Shown here in pieces: positions 1 to 7,559 of a stretch of 21,800 bases of DNA; the first letter of the stretch is position 1; every line of letters starts with the position of its first letter. The stretch is from the NCBI GenBank assembly GCA_041674345.1, contig JBAYVY010000013.1, positions 1-21,800 of the forward strand, given 5' to 3'. The position numbers and the translations under genes were made by a program. Under the pieces are notes generated by a model, which worked only from the letters and a program-made list of their open reading frames with translations, searched no databases and had not been told where the DNA came from. This DNA comes from JBAYVY01 sp041674345 (GTDB lineage: Bacteria; Planctomycetota; Phycisphaerae; Phycisphaerales; Zrk34).

Positions 1-1325
1 CCCACCGGCAGCACCACCAGGCCCAATCCCTTGCGCAAGCGAACGGCGAAACCGGCGAGGCCGGCGGGGCCACTTGAGTGGCCCCGCATCGCCGGCAGTC
101 CGACCAGTATGTTCCCCCCGTCCAATTGCAGCGGCACATCCACATCGCACGCCTCGATCAGCGTCTGGCCCGCGGCGCGAATTCGGCGGTGATCCAGCAC
201 CGAATCGTAAATGAATGATCCTTCCAGCGCCACCCCGTCGCACACCGCCGCCCCGTGCAGAGGCGCGAAGCCGTAAGTTTGTGCCGTGCGATTGAGCGTG
301 GCGATGTTGACCAGAAACTCGCGCGACGATCCGATGTGGAAAAAATCGCACCACGGCAGCACGTTCACCGCGAACTTGCAACCGCGCATCGCGCGATACA
401 ACGCCGTCAGCCGCCGCCGATGCGCCGTGTCGGCGTTCGGGCCGATCACCTCCCGGTCATACCTCGCCGCGGTCATCGCCTCCGGCATCGCCATCGTGAA
501 CTCTTCGTACAGGTCCAGCCCCCTGGACCGCCCGGCTTCCAGGTCCGCCAGCACGCCCCGCCGATCCGCGATCACACGCCGGCCCCGCGGCGACAGCCCC
601 GCGTATTTCAGCATCTTTTCCGTGGTTTTCGGATCAAGCGACAGAATGCCCGTGTCGATCAGCACGCGGTTGACCGGGTCCACCGCGCCCGCCGCCCGCG
701 CCTCCGCCTCATCGGGCTTCTGCAAAAAATCACGCACGGGTATCGTTCGCTCATTGGCCGTTCCGCTTCCTGAGACATACACCCCGTGGCGCGAACCGAC
801 ATCCAGCGAACCGGGATACGCCACACCGACCACCCCCGCCCCCGGCAGCTCAAAGTCAACCGCGTTCGGATCAAACGTCAGCAGCACATCGCCCGTGTAG
901 ATCAGCACCTGGCCTTGCGAAGGGACCGGCAACTTTTCAACATTATCGAGTATCAGATCGAACAGCGCCGCCGGCTGACCCCGCCGCGACGTCGGCAGCG
1001 GCACGAAAATTTTGCCTTGCGCCGCATATGCCGGCAGGCGCCGCGAATCGCCGCCGCTGTGACAGATGAGAACGCGCTGATCGGCGAAAAGTTCCTCGAA
1101 GTTTTTGGCCGGTCGCTCGGCGATCAGTTGATCCGCCAGATGTCGCAGCACGCCCAGCGTCGCGCCCAGCGAGCCGACCCGCCTTCCGCCCGGATCGGCC
1201 ACGACGTGGTATCGCGTCGCCGCGTCCAGCACGCCCTGTTTCAATCGCCAATCAATCTGCGCCCGATAGCCCCGCGCCTGCGCCTCGTTGGCGGCGGTGA
1301 GAATCACATGATCGAATCTCGCCAT
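1..1325 (-). CDS. Fkp-like L-fucose-1-phosphate guanylyltransferase (GDP-fucose pyrophosphorylase) N-terminal part, cut by window edge
   Basis: At least 441 codons read open from ATG 1325 on the minus strand to base 1, so the C-terminus lies outside the window. Residues 89-98 read HSGGDSRRLP and 104-111 read GKIFVPLP, matching the nucleotidyltransferase signature of the fucose pyrophosphorylase/fucokinase family (Bacteroides Fkp, plant FKGP). Further along are a YTGDVLL stretch and a LQLDGGNILVGLP stretch. Family members make GDP-L-fucose from L-fucose-1-P and GTP in the cytoplasm. Bacterial ones often carry a C-terminal GHMP L-fucokinase domain, which would be off-window if present. The start has only a weak GATGAG upstream. 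The gene is divergent from the capD-like operon. Its product is the same as that of gmd plus fcl further right. The segment encoded around bases 45-95 contains a strong DNA palindrome and looks like an insertion between NILVGLP and the conserved hydrophobic strand. Identity is firm at family level; bifunctionality is inferred. Confidence 0.85.
   Translation of the reverse strand, partial: MARFDHVILTAANEAQARGYRAQIDWRLKQGVLDAATRYHVVADPGGRRVGSLGATLGVLRHLADQLIAERPAKNFEELFADQRVLICHSGGDSRRLPAYAAQGKIFVPLPTSRRGQPAALFDLILDNVEKLPVPSQGQVLIYTGDVLLTFDPNAVDFELPGAGVVGVAYPGSLDVGSRHGVYVSGSGTANERTIPVRDFLQKPDEAEARAAGAVDPVNRVLIDTGILSLDPKTTEKMLKYAGLSPRGRRVIADRRGVLADLEAGRSRGLDLYEEFTMAMPEAMTAARYDREVIGPNADTAHRRRLTALYRAMRGCKFAVNVLPWCDFFHIGSSREFLVNIATLNRTAQTYGFAPLHGAAVCDGVALEGSFIYDSVLDHRRIRAAGQTLIEACDVDVPLQLDGGNILVGLPAMRGHSSGPAGLAGFAVRLRKGLGLVVLPV
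64..87. repeat. Near-perfect 24-nt palindrome inside the fkp-like coding region
   Basis: GCGGGGCCACT at 64-74 is followed by a TG centre and its exact reverse complement AGTGGCCCCGC at 77-87, giving an 11-bp GC-rich stem. It lies in frame within the Fkp-like gene and encodes part of a Gly/Ser/Pro segment. It could be incidental or a small inserted repeat. Confidence 0.6.
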
Positions 1326-1454
1326 GACTGAACTCATCTTCAAAAAAGGGTAAGCGAATTCTAATAATGGCGATCCCCCCGGTGACGCCACGTTTCGTCC
1401 ATTTATATCGGATAATATCGGCTGCGACATGCGTCAACCCGCGATCCGATCAAG

Positions 1455-1484
1455 TTGGCGAAGGTTCGGGACGATCAGTATAAT
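1455..1484 (+). promoter_or_regulatory. Predicted sigma70-type promoter for the capD-like operon
   Basis: TTGGCG at 1455-1460 and a consensus TATAAT at 1479-1484 are separated by 18 bases. They sit about 100 bases upstream of the dehydratase start, in the 259-base divergent gap between the fkp-like and capD-like genes. On the minus strand the gap also has a TTGACG (1437-1432), but no well-spaced -10, so I leave the fkp promoter uncalled. Confidence 0.5.
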
Positions 1485-1584
1485 CCGCCCCAAGTGCGAT
1501 GGGGTCGTGAAAATTCGCATGAACGCCGGACACGTGCTTCCGAAGCGACGTTGAATAACGCATCGGATGATCGAGGAACTTATG

Positions 1585-2778
1585 ATGGACCCCTCTCTGG
1601 AAATCATCGGCCGTCAGGGTGCCGGACTGTTCGCGCAAGACATCGCCGCCCATGCCTCGACGTTGTCCGAGCGAGTAGGTAACGGGCGATTTCTGGTGAT
1701 CGGCGGGGCCGGCTCCATCGGGCAGGCCGTGGTCAAACAGATTCTGCTGCGAAGTCCCCGTGCCTGCCACGTCGTGGACCTCAGCGAAAACAACCTCGTC
1801 GAACTGGTGCGCGACGTGCGCAGTTCCATGATGAAAGTGACCCCTGATTTTCTGACGCTTCCGCTGGATTTCGCGTCGGTGGAGTTTCAGCGGTTCGTCG
1901 CGGCGCACGGCCCATATGATTACGTGCTGAACCTCGCGGCGATGAAGCACGTGCGCAGCGAAAAAGACCCTTATTCGCTGATGCGGATGATTCGCATCAA
2001 CGTGCTGGACATCGAACCGCTGCTGCGGTGGGCCGCGGGCGCGTCCGTGAAAAAATACTTCGCCGTGTCCACCGACAAGGCCGCCAACCCCGCCAACCTG
2101 ATGGGGGCGACCAAGCGGCTGATGGAACTGGCGCTGTATCGCGTCAGCGCCGACTTGCCCATCTCGACCGCGCGATTCGCCAACGTCGCCTTTTCCGACG
2201 GCAGTCTGCTGCACGGATTTCACCAGCGTCTGCTGAAACATCAGCCGATCGCCGCGCCGAACGATGTCCGGCGATACTTCGTGACCTTCGAGGAAGCCGG
2301 CCAGCTGTGCCTCATGTCCTGCATGTTGGGCGACAACCGCGACTTGTTCTTCCCCAAACTCGACGAACAGGTCCACATGATTACGTTCAGCGAAATCGCC
2401 GAGCGCTATCTGAAAATGCGCGGCTACACGCCCGCGCCGTGCGCCAGCGAAGCCGAGGCCATCCGTTCGGTGGACAAGCTCGCCGCCGAAAAACGCTGGC
2501 CGGTCTATTTCTTCAAGAGCGACACCACCGGCGAAAAGGCGTTTGAAGAGTTTTACACCGCCGACGAGCAACTGGACATGAACCGTTTCGCTGGCATCGG
2601 CGTGATTCAAAATCCGCGGGTGCCAGACACTTCCGCTCTTGATGCGTTTCGTGCGGGAATCGCCGCCCTGACCGGGCAGCCGACGTGGAAAAAGGAACAG
2701 TTTGTTCAACTTTTCCGAAATGCCCTGCCGAACCTCGAACATGAGGAAACCGGCAAAAACCTCGATCAGAAAATGTGA
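1585..2778 (+). CDS. CapD/WbpM-type UDP-N-acetylglucosamine 4,6-dehydratase (soluble form)
   Basis: A 397-residue SDR of the polysaccharide biosynthesis CapD family (PF02719). It has a Rossmann GGAGSIG loop near the N-terminus, then STDKA and NLMGATKR. The usual catalytic Tyr of YxxxK is Met here, as in the WbpM/PglF branch. Related enzymes convert UDP-GlcNAc to UDP-2-acetamido-2,6-dideoxy-4-hexulose in the cytosol. There are no N-terminal membrane helices, unlike full-length WbpM. It is longer than FlaA1-type enzymes (about 330 aa) because of a C-terminal extension with GEKAFEEFY and LDQKM. The frame is open from ATG 1567, but GAGGA at 1573-1577 lies 7 bases before ATG 1585, so I choose 1585 (1582 is also possible). 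It is the first gene of a plus-strand operon, with the sugar transferase starting 5 bases after its stop. Exact product stereochemistry is not determined by the sequence. Confidence 0.88.
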   Translation: MDPSLEIIGRQGAGLFAQDIAAHASTLSERVGNGRFLVIGGAGSIGQAVVKQILLRSPRACHVVDLSENNLVELVRDVRSSMMKVTPDFLTLPLDFASVEFQRFVAAHGPYDYVLNLAAMKHVRSEKDPYSLMRMIRINVLDIEPLLRWAAGASVKKYFAVSTDKAANPANLMGATKRLMELALYRVSADLPISTARFANVAFSDGSLLHGFHQRLLKHQPIAAPNDVRRYFVTFEEAGQLCLMSCMLGDNRDLFFPKLDEQVHMITFSEIAERYLKMRGYTPAPCASEAEAIRSVDKLAAEKRWPVYFFKSDTTGEKAFEEFYTADEQLDMNRFAGIGVIQNPRVPDTSALDAFRAGIAALTGQPTWKKEQFVQLFRNALPNLEHEETGKNLDQKM

Positions 2779-2783
2779 TTCAT

Positions 2784-3524
2784 ATGTCCGACCCGCTTCC
2801 CAACCGTCCGATTTATCGGTTTTTCAAGCGCGTACTGGACCTGATACTGTCAGGTTTCGCCACGCTGATCTTTTTACCGTTCGGGCTGGTCATCGCCGTC
2901 ATTCTGCGATTCAGCGGCGAGGGGGAAATCTTTTACCGGCAGACGCGCATGGGCAGGGGGCTGGTGAAAATCGGTCTGTTCAAATTCGTCACGATGCGCA
3001 AGGACAGCGAGAAAACCGGCACCATCACGATGCAGGGCGATCCGCGCGTGCTGCCCGTCGGCAAGTTCCTCCGCAAATCAAAACTCAACGAAGTCCCGCA
3101 GTTGCTGAACATTCTGCTCGGCGACATCTCGGTGATCGGCTGGCGCCCGTTGACCCCGGAAGTTTTCAACTACTATCCGCCGCAAGTCCAGCAAAAACTG
3201 GGACAGATCAAACCGGGCATGACGGGCATCGGGTCCATCGTGTTCCGCGATGAGGAATCGCTGCTGGCCGGCGTCGCCAAGCCGGACGTGCCCGATTTCT
3301 ACCGGGCACACATCACCCCCTACAAGGGCGAACTGGAATGCTGGTACGCCGAACATGCGAGTTTCTTGCTGGATATCAAGCTGATCTTGCTGACGGCATG
3401 GGTGGTGCTGTTTTCCGAAAGCCGGTTGTATGAACGTCTGTTGCGTGATCTGCCCAAGCCGCCGGAACCGCTGGTCAAGCGGCGTGCGCAAATCGCCGCG
3501 GGCAAAACAAGCCCGTCGAACTGA
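2784..3524 (+). CDS. Polyprenyl-phosphate sugar-1-phosphate transferase (small monotopic PGT, PF02397)
   Basis: 246 residues with one N-terminal hydrophobic segment after the KRVLDL motif, then FKFVTMRKDS, DPRVLPVGKFLRK and GDISVIGWRP, the ordered signature of bacterial sugar transferases (PglC/WcaJ catalytic domain). Such enzymes start glycan assembly by moving a sugar-1-phosphate from a UDP-sugar onto undecaprenyl phosphate at the inner membrane. The catalytic Asp-Glu dyad expected in LDExPQ reads LNEVPQ, so the nucleophile position is Asn. GPRP is GWRP. It is translationally close to the dehydratase upstream. A GTG at 2775 is an alternative start overlapping the upstream stop; neither has a clear Shine-Dalgarno. 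With the flanking dehydratase and SDR, QuiNAc-1-P, FucNAc-1-P or the 4-keto sugar-1-P is the likely cargo (inference). Confidence 0.87.
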   Translation: MSDPLPNRPIYRFFKRVLDLILSGFATLIFLPFGLVIAVILRFSGEGEIFYRQTRMGRGLVKIGLFKFVTMRKDSEKTGTITMQGDPRVLPVGKFLRKSKLNEVPQLLNILLGDISVIGWRPLTPEVFNYYPPQVQQKLGQIKPGMTGIGSIVFRDEESLLAGVAKPDVPDFYRAHITPYKGELECWYAEHASFLLDIKLILLTAWVVLFSESRLYERLLRDLPKPPEPLVKRRAQIAAGKTSPSN

Positions 3525-3541
3525 CCCCTTCTGGATCGACT

Positions 3542-4750
3542 ATGCGCATCCGTATTTTTCATGCTTTCCTTCACCCGGACAAATCCGCCGTGTCGCAGAT
3601 CATCAGCGATGTGGCGTTCGATCTGGTGAAACACGGCCACGAGGTGGAGGGCATATCCGGCACGGGGTTGTATGCCGGGGGCGACGCCAAGTTGCTTCGC
3701 CGCGAAACGGTGGAAGGCGTCCATTTTCGTCGTGTGCCGACGCCGCACTATCAAAGCCGCTCGCGTCTGACCCGTTTGTGGAGCATGACCAGCTACACGA
3801 TCGGCAGCGTGGCGCTGGCGCTTTGCAGCCGGCGGGCGGATCGCACGATCGTGCTGACCAATCCGCCGGTGCTGCCATTGACCGGTACGCTGCTGTGGTT
3901 GCTGCGCCGGGAACGGTATGTGTATGTGGTGATGGATTTGTACCCGGACATCGTTACGGCGGCCGGCCATCTGCCGTCGGGCGGCTGGATCGCGCGGATC
4001 GGCCGGGGCGTGACGCGGTTGGCGCTGAACAAGGCGTGGCGCGTGGTCGTGTTGGGCGAGTGCATGGCGGACAAGATCGGGAATTACGGCATCAGCCGCG
4101 ACAAAATCCGCATCATTCGCAACTGGAACGACGAACAGGCCGTGCGCCCCATCCCCCCGGCGGACAACCCGTTGCGGCGTGAACTGAACCTCGGCGACAA
4201 GTTCGTCGTGATGTATTCGGGCAACATGGGCGTCGGCCACCGGTTCGACGATATTCTCGAAGCCGCCCGGCGGTTGCGCGACCGCGATGATATTCACTTC
4301 TTGTTCGTCGGCGGAGGCAGCCGACGACCGCAGGTCGAACAATTCGCCGCTGAACATCAATTATCCAATGTGACCGTGCGGCCCTATTTCGACCGCGAAC
4401 AACTGGGTCAGTCGCTTGCCATCGGTGATGCGCACTTCGTCAGCTTGCGTGAAGGTTTTGAGGGCCTGATCGTTCCGAGCAAGGCATATGGCGTGATGGC
4501 GGCGGGACGGGCGATGCTCTATCAGGGCCACCCCACCGGTGAAATCGCGCAGATGGTAACCCAGCATGAAGCCGGTCGCGTTGTGCGCGAAGGCGATGTC
4601 GAAGCGATGTGCCGGACCATTCGCGCATGGGCCGATGATCGAGCGTTTGTTGTGAAGCTGGGCGCCAACGCCCGGTGTGCTTTTGAAGAACATTACGCGA
4701 TGGCGCAGGGCTTGAACGCCTATCGGCAAGTATTGGAAGAACAGGCATGA
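3542..4750 (+). CDS. GT4-family glycosyltransferase, WbuB-like
   Basis: 402 residues with a GT-B architecture. The N-terminal domain has FHAFLHPDKSAVSQ, a start typical of WbuB-like enzymes, and YVVMDLYPDI in mid-protein. The C-terminal nucleotide-sugar domain begins near FVVMYSGNMGVGH, and EGFEGLIVPSKAYGVMAAG carries the acidic/helix region of GT4 enzymes. WbuB-like proteins transfer an amino sugar such as L-FucNAc onto the lipid-linked first sugar. The specificity here is unknown. The gene starts 17 bases after the sugar-1-P transferase and overlaps the next gene by 4 bases (ATGA), so translation is probably coupled. It probably adds the second sugar (inference). Confidence 0.85.
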   Translation: MRIRIFHAFLHPDKSAVSQIISDVAFDLVKHGHEVEGISGTGLYAGGDAKLLRRETVEGVHFRRVPTPHYQSRSRLTRLWSMTSYTIGSVALALCSRRADRTIVLTNPPVLPLTGTLLWLLRRERYVYVVMDLYPDIVTAAGHLPSGGWIARIGRGVTRLALNKAWRVVVLGECMADKIGNYGISRDKIRIIRNWNDEQAVRPIPPADNPLRRELNLGDKFVVMYSGNMGVGHRFDDILEAARRLRDRDDIHFLFVGGGSRRPQVEQFAAEHQLSNVTVRPYFDREQLGQSLAIGDAHFVSLREGFEGLIVPSKAYGVMAAGRAMLYQGHPTGEIAQMVTQHEAGRVVREGDVEAMCRTIRAWADDRAFVVKLGANARCAFEEHYAMAQGLNAYRQVLEEQA

Positions 4751-5769
4751 AGTATTTAATCACCGGCGCGAACGGATTTCTCGGACGCCACTTTCTGGCG
4801 ACCCTGGCGCGGCGTGATACGCCCGTCCGCGCGATGTTGCAGCCCGGCACGTCCGCCGAGGGTTTGCCGGGACAACCGCAAGTCGTGTTCAGCGATCTGC
4901 TCGATCCGGCGGGGCTGGCGAAAGCCGTCGAAGGCGTGACGCATGTCGTGCATCTGGCGGCGCGCGTTCATCAGATGAACGACACGGCGGAGAACCCCGA
5001 GGCCGAGTTTTTCCGTGTGAACGTCGATGGCACACGATGCCTGCTGGACGCCGCGGTGAACGCCGGTGTGCGGCGGTTCCTGCTGATGAGCACCGTCAAG
5101 GCGATGGGCGAACAGGAAACCGGGCGATTCGATGAAACCCACGCGGCGGCCCCGACCGATCCCTACGGCAAAAGCAAACTCGCGGCGGAACAGGCGATGT
5201 TCGACCTGGCGTCGCAGCGGGGTTTGCACGCGGTGGCGCTGCGATTGCCGATGGTGTACGGCCCCGGCGCCAAGGGCAATGTTCTGGAATTATTGAAAGC
5301 GGCGGAAACAGGCCGAAAACTACCGATTGGGAAAATACGCAATCAACGCAGCATGATTTACGTGGGCAATGTGGTGCAGGCCGCGTTGCTGGCGGTCGAA
5401 CATGATGCGTCGGCGGGGCAGGTGTATCTGGTATGCGACGATCGTCCGTACAGCACGCGGGAGGTTTACGCGGAAATCTGCAAGGCGTTCGGCAAGCCGG
5501 CGCTGTTGCGGAACGTGCCGGCGAGGTTGTTGAAATTCGCGGCGAATATCGGGGATTTGGCGCAGCGGATCACCGGTCGCACCATGCCGATCAACGGCGG
5601 CATCATCCGCCGGGTGGCCGGTGATTTGTGCTTCAGCGACCGGAAGATTGGTGAGCAATTAGGTTATGTGCCGGCCACCAAGCTGGCGGAGGGAATTGAG
5701 CGGACGGTGGCGTGGTATCGGCGGGGATGTCCGCCGATACCATCAACCACCGTGGACGATCAGCCGTAA
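4747..5769 (+). CDS. NAD(P)-dependent sugar-nucleotide epimerase/reductase (WbpV/WreV-like SDR)
   Basis: 340 residues of the extended SDR family, with TGANGFLG at residues 6-13, a VVHLAARVHQMND motif and catalytic YGKSK. The region around LAARVHQMND with VNVDGTRCLLDAA is typical of O-antigen epimerases and 4-ketoreductases such as WbpV, WbuT and Rhizobium etli WreV. Beside a CapD dehydratase and a sugar-1-P transferase, the simplest reading is reduction of the 4-keto intermediate to QuiNAc or FucNAc. A UDP-GlcNAc 4-epimerase is an alternative. It starts within the previous stop (ATGA) and its last 10 bases overlap the end of the convergent fcl gene. A 12-bp hairpin lies in its last codons (5713-5742). 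Confidence 0.85.
   Translation: MKYLITGANGFLGRHFLATLARRDTPVRAMLQPGTSAEGLPGQPQVVFSDLLDPAGLAKAVEGVTHVVHLAARVHQMNDTAENPEAEFFRVNVDGTRCLLDAAVNAGVRRFLLMSTVKAMGEQETGRFDETHAAAPTDPYGKSKLAAEQAMFDLASQRGLHAVALRLPMVYGPGAKGNVLELLKAAETGRKLPIGKIRNQRSMIYVGNVVQAALLAVEHDASAGQVYLVCDDRPYSTREVYAEICKAFGKPALLRNVPARLLKFAANIGDLAQRITGRTMPINGGIIRRVAGDLCFSDRKIGEQLGYVPATKLAEGIERTVAWYRRGCPPIPSTTVDDQP
5713..5742. terminator. Strong hairpin in the convergent overlap, possible bidirectional terminator
   Basis: TGGTATCGGCGG at 5713-5724 pairs with CCGCCGATACCA at 5731-5742 without mismatch: 12-bp stem, 6-base loop. It sits 18 bases beyond the fcl stop on the minus strand and inside the last codons of the plus-strand SDR. No U-tract follows on either strand, so a classical intrinsic terminator is not shown. 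Confidence 0.4.
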
Positions 5770-6719
5770 TGCACTTCTCGCACGGTCTTCTGCGACCCGA
5801 ACCAATCAATGGTTCGGCGGAGGCCTTCCTCAAAACCGATTCGCGCTTTCCAGCCGAGCAGCTTTTCGGCGCGGCTGACGTCGAGGCAGCGGCGGGGCTG
5901 GCCGTCGGGCTGGGTGGCGTCCCACACGATTTCGCCGGTGAATCCCGTGAGTTTGGCGATCAATTCCACCAGGTCTTTGATTTTGATTTCGCTGTGGGTG
6001 CCGAGATTGATCGGAATGGGGTCGTCCATTTTTTCGGCGGCGACCAGGATGCCCTCGGCGGCGTCATCGACGTAGAGGAACTCGCGGGAAGCCGAACCAG
6101 TCCCCCAACACACAATCCGGGGGTCGCCGCGGTTCACGGCCTCGACGCATTTGCGGATCAGCGCGGGGATGACGTGGCTGGTGTGCAGGTCGAAGTTGTC
6201 GCCGGGGCCGTAGAGATTGACGGGCACGACCACGGCGGAGTTGAAGTTGTATTCGCGCTTGTAGGCGTCGAGCATGAGGAACAGGGCTTTTTTCGCCACG
6301 CCGTAGGGCGCGTTGGTCTCTTCGGGGAAGCCGTTCCAGAGTTCCTCTTCGCGGAAGGGAACGGGGGTGAACTTCGGATAGGCGCAGACCGTTCCTGTCT
6401 GAATGAATTTCTTTAACTTCCGGGGGCGGCCCTGTTCGATCAGGTGCATGCCCATCGCCATATTGGCGAAGAAGAATCGGCCGGGATGATCGCGGTTGGC
6501 GCCGATGCCGCCGACTTCCGCGGCCAGGTGAATGACGACATCGGGTTTGAAATCGTCATACATGCGGACGACGTCATGCTGTTGCGTGAGGTCGTAGTTT
6601 TTGCGGCGGGGGATGTCGATATGTTCGCAACCGCGATCTTTGAGTTTGCGGCAAAGCACCTGGCCGAGGAACCCGGCTCCGCCGGTGACGGTGACACGTT
6701 GTTGGGACCAGTCGAGCAT
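5760..6719 (-). CDS. fcl: GDP-L-fucose synthase (GDP-4-keto-6-deoxymannose 3,5-epimerase/4-reductase)
   Basis: 319 residues. It has TGGAGFLG at 12-19, EVGGIGANRDHPGRFFF, CAYPKFTPVPF, NAPYGVAKK and NLYGPGDNFDLHTSHVIPAL, all hallmarks of GDP-L-fucose synthases (WcaG/Fcl). The enzyme epimerises C3 and C5 and reduces C4 with NADPH, completing GDP-L-fucose from the Gmd product. Aligned by eye with the E. coli enzyme, catalytic Tyr and Lys are present and Cys109 is kept (TVCAYP), while Ser107 is replaced by Thr, a substitution I recall in other bacterial homologues. Its partner gmd is at the other end of the same minus-strand run, with three arabinose-pathway genes between. A GAGAA sequence precedes ATG 6719. 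The 90 bases upstream (6720-6809) hold no gene. Confidence 0.93.
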   Translation of the reverse strand: MLDWSQQRVTVTGGAGFLGQVLCRKLKDRGCEHIDIPRRKNYDLTQQHDVVRMYDDFKPDVVIHLAAEVGGIGANRDHPGRFFFANMAMGMHLIEQGRPRKLKKFIQTGTVCAYPKFTPVPFREEELWNGFPEETNAPYGVAKKALFLMLDAYKREYNFNSAVVVPVNLYGPGDNFDLHTSHVIPALIRKCVEAVNRGDPRIVCWGTGSASREFLYVDDAAEGILVAAEKMDDPIPINLGTHSEIKIKDLVELIAKLTGFTGEIVWDATQPDGQPRRCLDVSRAEKLLGWKARIGFEEGLRRTIDWFGSQKTVREVHYG

Positions 6720-6809
6720 GACGTTCTCACAGATTCCGTGGGGGTTGATTGCAGTTTCGGCGCGGATGCATAATGTATCGACTCATCCGATGAATGGAAA
6801 AGCGTCGAG

Positions 6810-7559
6810 TTAGAGTTTCGTTTTCTTGAAGAGGAACTCCGGCAGATTACGGATGAGGCACAGGATCGGACGCCAGAAGCCGGGCGTGTAAATCACATTG
6901 CGGCGACGGCGCATGGCGAGGTCGATTTGGCGGGCGACTTTGCCGGGGCTTGCCAGCAGGGGGGAATCGGGTTTGACCAAGCCGGCGGTCATCGGCGTAT
7001 CGACGAATCCGGGCTTGATGGTCAGCACGTGTACGTTGCTGCGATACAGGCGATGGCGCAGGCCCTGAAGGTATGCGGAAAGACCGGCTTTCGAGGAGCC
7101 GTAGAGGTAATTGCTTTGCCGGCCGCGATCGCCGGCGACGGAACTGATGGCGGCAATCACGCCGCCCCTGCGCTGCTCGAAACGCGCGGCGAACCGCTCC
7201 AGCAATGACACCGCCGAGGTGAAGTTCACATCAATCGTGCGACGCGCCTCGGCGAAATCGCGCTGGCCAAGTTGCTGATCGACCATGTAGCCGTAACAGA
7301 GCACGACGCAGTGTGGGCCGCCGCTGAAATGCGCGAAGCAGCGATCGACGAACGCGGCATGATCGTCGAAGTTCAGTGCGTCAAAGGTTTCGACACCGGC
7401 GGCGATGTTGAAGCGCGCGCGGCAATCGGCGGCGAGGCGATTGAGTTCATCGGCGTCGCGGCCGGCGAGCAGCAGGTCGCAGCGGCGCGAGGCGAAGCGG
7501 CGAGCCAACGCTTTGGCGATGCCGGAGGTCGCGCCGAGGATGACGATGTTTTCGCTCAT
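6810..7559 (-). CDS. DprE2-like short-chain reductase (polyprenylphospho-2-keto-ribose reductase)
   Basis: 249 residues of classical SDR type. GATSGIAKALA near residues 9-19, NFTSAVSLL, ISSVAGDRGRQSN, catalytic YGSSKAGL and IKPGFVDTPM are visible. The C-terminal PGFWRPILCLIRNLPEFLFKK resembles the tail of Mycobacterium DprE2 (an aromatic/proline stretch followed by RxxPxxxFxK). DprE2 reduces the 2-keto intermediate of decaprenyl-phosphoryl ribose to the arabinose form with NADH. The ATG at 7559 overlaps the stop of the DprE1-like gene (ATGA), so the two subunits should be made together, as expected for paired enzymes. A longer in-frame opening extends to 8096 inside the upstream gene; it is a shadow and I reject it as the start. 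Confidence 0.87.
   Translation of the reverse strand: MSENIVILGATSGIAKALARRFASRRCDLLLAGRDADELNRLAADCRARFNIAAGVETFDALNFDDHAAFVDRCFAHFSGGPHCVVLCYGYMVDQQLGQRDFAEARRTIDVNFTSAVSLLERFAARFEQRRGGVIAAISSVAGDRGRQSNYLYGSSKAGLSAYLQGLRHRLYRSNVHVLTIKPGFVDTPMTAGLVKPDSPLLASPGKVARQIDLAMRRRRNVIYTPGFWRPILCLIRNLPEFLFKKTKL

Noticed and set aside
255..1331. Several plus-strand open frames of 170-204 codons
   Set aside because: Antisense to the Fkp-like gene; Arg/Ala/Pro-rich, without motifs.
1400..1437. Minus-strand promoter for the fkp-like gene (TTGACG with TATTAT or TATAAA)
   Set aside because: The spacers are 14 or 24 bases, outside the usual range, so it is not called.
1450..2742. 430-codon open frame on the minus strand
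   Set aside because: Antisense to the clear CapD-type dehydratase; low-complexity His/Arg/Gly composition and no family motifs. A GC-rich shadow.
3320..4360. 346-codon open frame on the minus strand
   Set aside because: Antisense to the sugar transferase and GT4 genes, rich in Arg/His/Gln, no recognisable motif.
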